Shown here: in pieces, positions 63,475 through 64,000 of the stretch
Position numbering within the stretch: position 1 is the stretch's first letter
Layout: each line of letters begins with the position of its first letter
From: 40CM-4-69-5 sp036556905
Lineage (GTDB): Bacteria > Methylomirabilota > Methylomirabilia > Rokubacteriales > CSP1-6
Reading direction: 5' to 3'
Assembly: GCA_036556905.1 (NCBI GenBank)
Contig: DATBIM010000040.1
Coordinates: 49,764-113,763, forward strand
DNA length: 64,000 bases
The notes under the pieces: model-generated
Databases searched by the model: none
What the model saw: the letters and a program-made list of their open reading frames with translations, nothing else
Told to the model about the DNA's origin: nothing
Made by a program: the position numbers and the translations under genes

Positions 63475-64000
63475 CTAGTTAGCGCCCCCGACCCTGGAGA
63501 CGGTCCCGCTCCCCACGTTCGAGACCCAGACTCCGTTATTGCCCACGGCGAGACGAACGGGCCCTTTGCCCACCGGGATGGCCGGACCAATGATGTTGTT
63601 GCTCGCGGCGTCCACGCGCCAGACCGTCCCTCCTATATAGTCCGAGACCCAGATCTGCTGGCCCACGGCGACGACCCCGCTGGCGCTCTGGCCGATCGCG
63701 AAGGTCACCACGGCGTTCCGCGCTTCGTCGACCCGGGACAGCGTGGCCGACTGGCTGGCGACCCAGACGCCCGAAGGGTTGGCGATGACCGCGCTCGGCC
63801 CCTGCCCCACCGACACCGGGGCGCCAAGGATCCGGTTGGTCCGCGGGTCGATCCGCCAAAGCAGGCTGTCCCGAAAGCCCGCGACCCACACGCCGCTGGC
63901 GCCCAGGGCGAGCCCGATGGGCTCGGCCCCCACGGGAATCGTGGCCACGACCTGCCGAGTCCTCGGGTCGATCCGGGAGACGGTCCCGCTCCCCATGTTC
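63475..64000 (-). CDS. YVTN/NHL-type beta-propeller protein (N-terminus beyond window)
   Basis: The right edge cuts this gene. About 175 residues are visible in four or more repeats of roughly 42 residues with the pattern GVWVAxxxx-S/GTVSRIDPRT-xxxVxxIPVG-xGPxxLAxG, which is a six- or seven-bladed YncE/streptogramin-lyase-like propeller. Start codon and any signal peptide lie outside. Such proteins are usually exported binding or sensing modules. Confidence 0.85.
   Translation of the reverse strand, partial: NMGSGTVSRIDPRTRQVVATIPVGAEPIGLALGASGVWVAGFRDSLLWRIDPRTNRILGAPVSVGQGPSAVIANPSGVWVASQSATLSRVDEARNAVVTFAIGQSASGVVAVGQQIWVSDYIGGTVWRVDAASNNIIGPAIPVGKGPVRLAVGNNGVWVSNVGSGTVSRVGGAN

Noticed and set aside
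1..64000. CRISPR array, prophage or insertion sequence
   Set aside because: I found no spaced direct repeats of CRISPR length, no integrase or transposase, and no terminal inverted repeats.

Overview
The window is a strongly GC-rich, densely packed bacterial chromosome segment. About 64 protein genes leave very little space, many start and stop codons overlap (ATGA, TGATG), and both strands are used. There is no phage, insertion sequence or CRISPR array. The mix points to a soil or sediment lineage of the Candidatus Rokubacteria / Methylomirabilota type. Evidence includes a branched-chain amino-acid type ABC operon, NAD-linked formate dehydrogenase with a fused NuoE-NuoF partner, acetamidase/formamidase, an F420-type DUF385 enzyme, several sigma54 activators and HD-GYP proteins, and archaeal-type DNA ligase beside a RAD55-like ATPase. 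That placement is an inference from gene content, not a search result.

Layout. 1-7.6 kb: an edge-truncated amidohydrolase, two tandem paralogous membrane proteins and an exported helical protein coupled to a complete LIV-type ABC transporter, then a TlpA-type thioredoxin. 7.5-17.8 kb: signalling genes (hybrid kinase, HD-GYP response regulator, sigma54 response regulator), an acetyltransferase, exported proteins and a Kef-like antiporter. 17.9-24.3 kb: tRNA-Gly(CCC), an oligopeptide-type binding protein, a CCA-adding/poly(A) polymerase family enzyme, DUF2459, a RAD55-like ATPase and ATP-dependent DNA ligase. 24.3-36.9 kb: GAF-HD-GYP, lexA with a tiny membrane protein behind it, a TatA fused to a Cys-rich tail, a sigma54 activator with its own -24/-12 promoter, PBP1, sugar enzymes, a kinase/NtrC pair, DedA and CrcB. 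37-44.7 kb: glycosyltransferase, a HAD-ATPase fusion, nicotinamidase, acetamidase, a zinc/manganese ABC pair without an ATPase, and a caspase-like protein. 44.9-50.6 kb: the formate dehydrogenase operon.

The most striking region is 50.7-54.9 kb. Three genes each carry one in-frame UGA exactly where the family has its catalytic cysteine: an exported peroxiredoxin (TPT-U-T), a TlpA-like thioredoxin (WATW-U-TTC) and a CcdA/DsbD-like membrane protein (CVP-U-WTP). Each UGA is followed at bacterial SECIS distance by an RNA hairpin: a perfect 7-bp stem in the thioredoxin, a bulged stem with a GGUUC loop in the CcdA-like gene, and a weaker one in the peroxiredoxin. I read them as selenoproteins forming a possible trans-membrane selenol/thiol relay to a periplasmic peroxidase, with a DoxX membrane protein next door. 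No sel genes lie in the window.

55-64 kb: enoyl-CoA hydratase, an exported von Willebrand-like protein with a polytopic membrane partner, DegP/HtrA, MreB, DUF2214, a YqeY-like protein, a FAD oxidoreductase, a DinB-like protein and the edge of a beta-propeller gene.

A second recurrent theme is promoter architecture. At several genes a -10-like hexamer sits exactly 6-7 nt before the start codon with no usable Shine-Dalgarno, which suggests leaderless mRNAs. Other genes in the window have good GGAGG sites.
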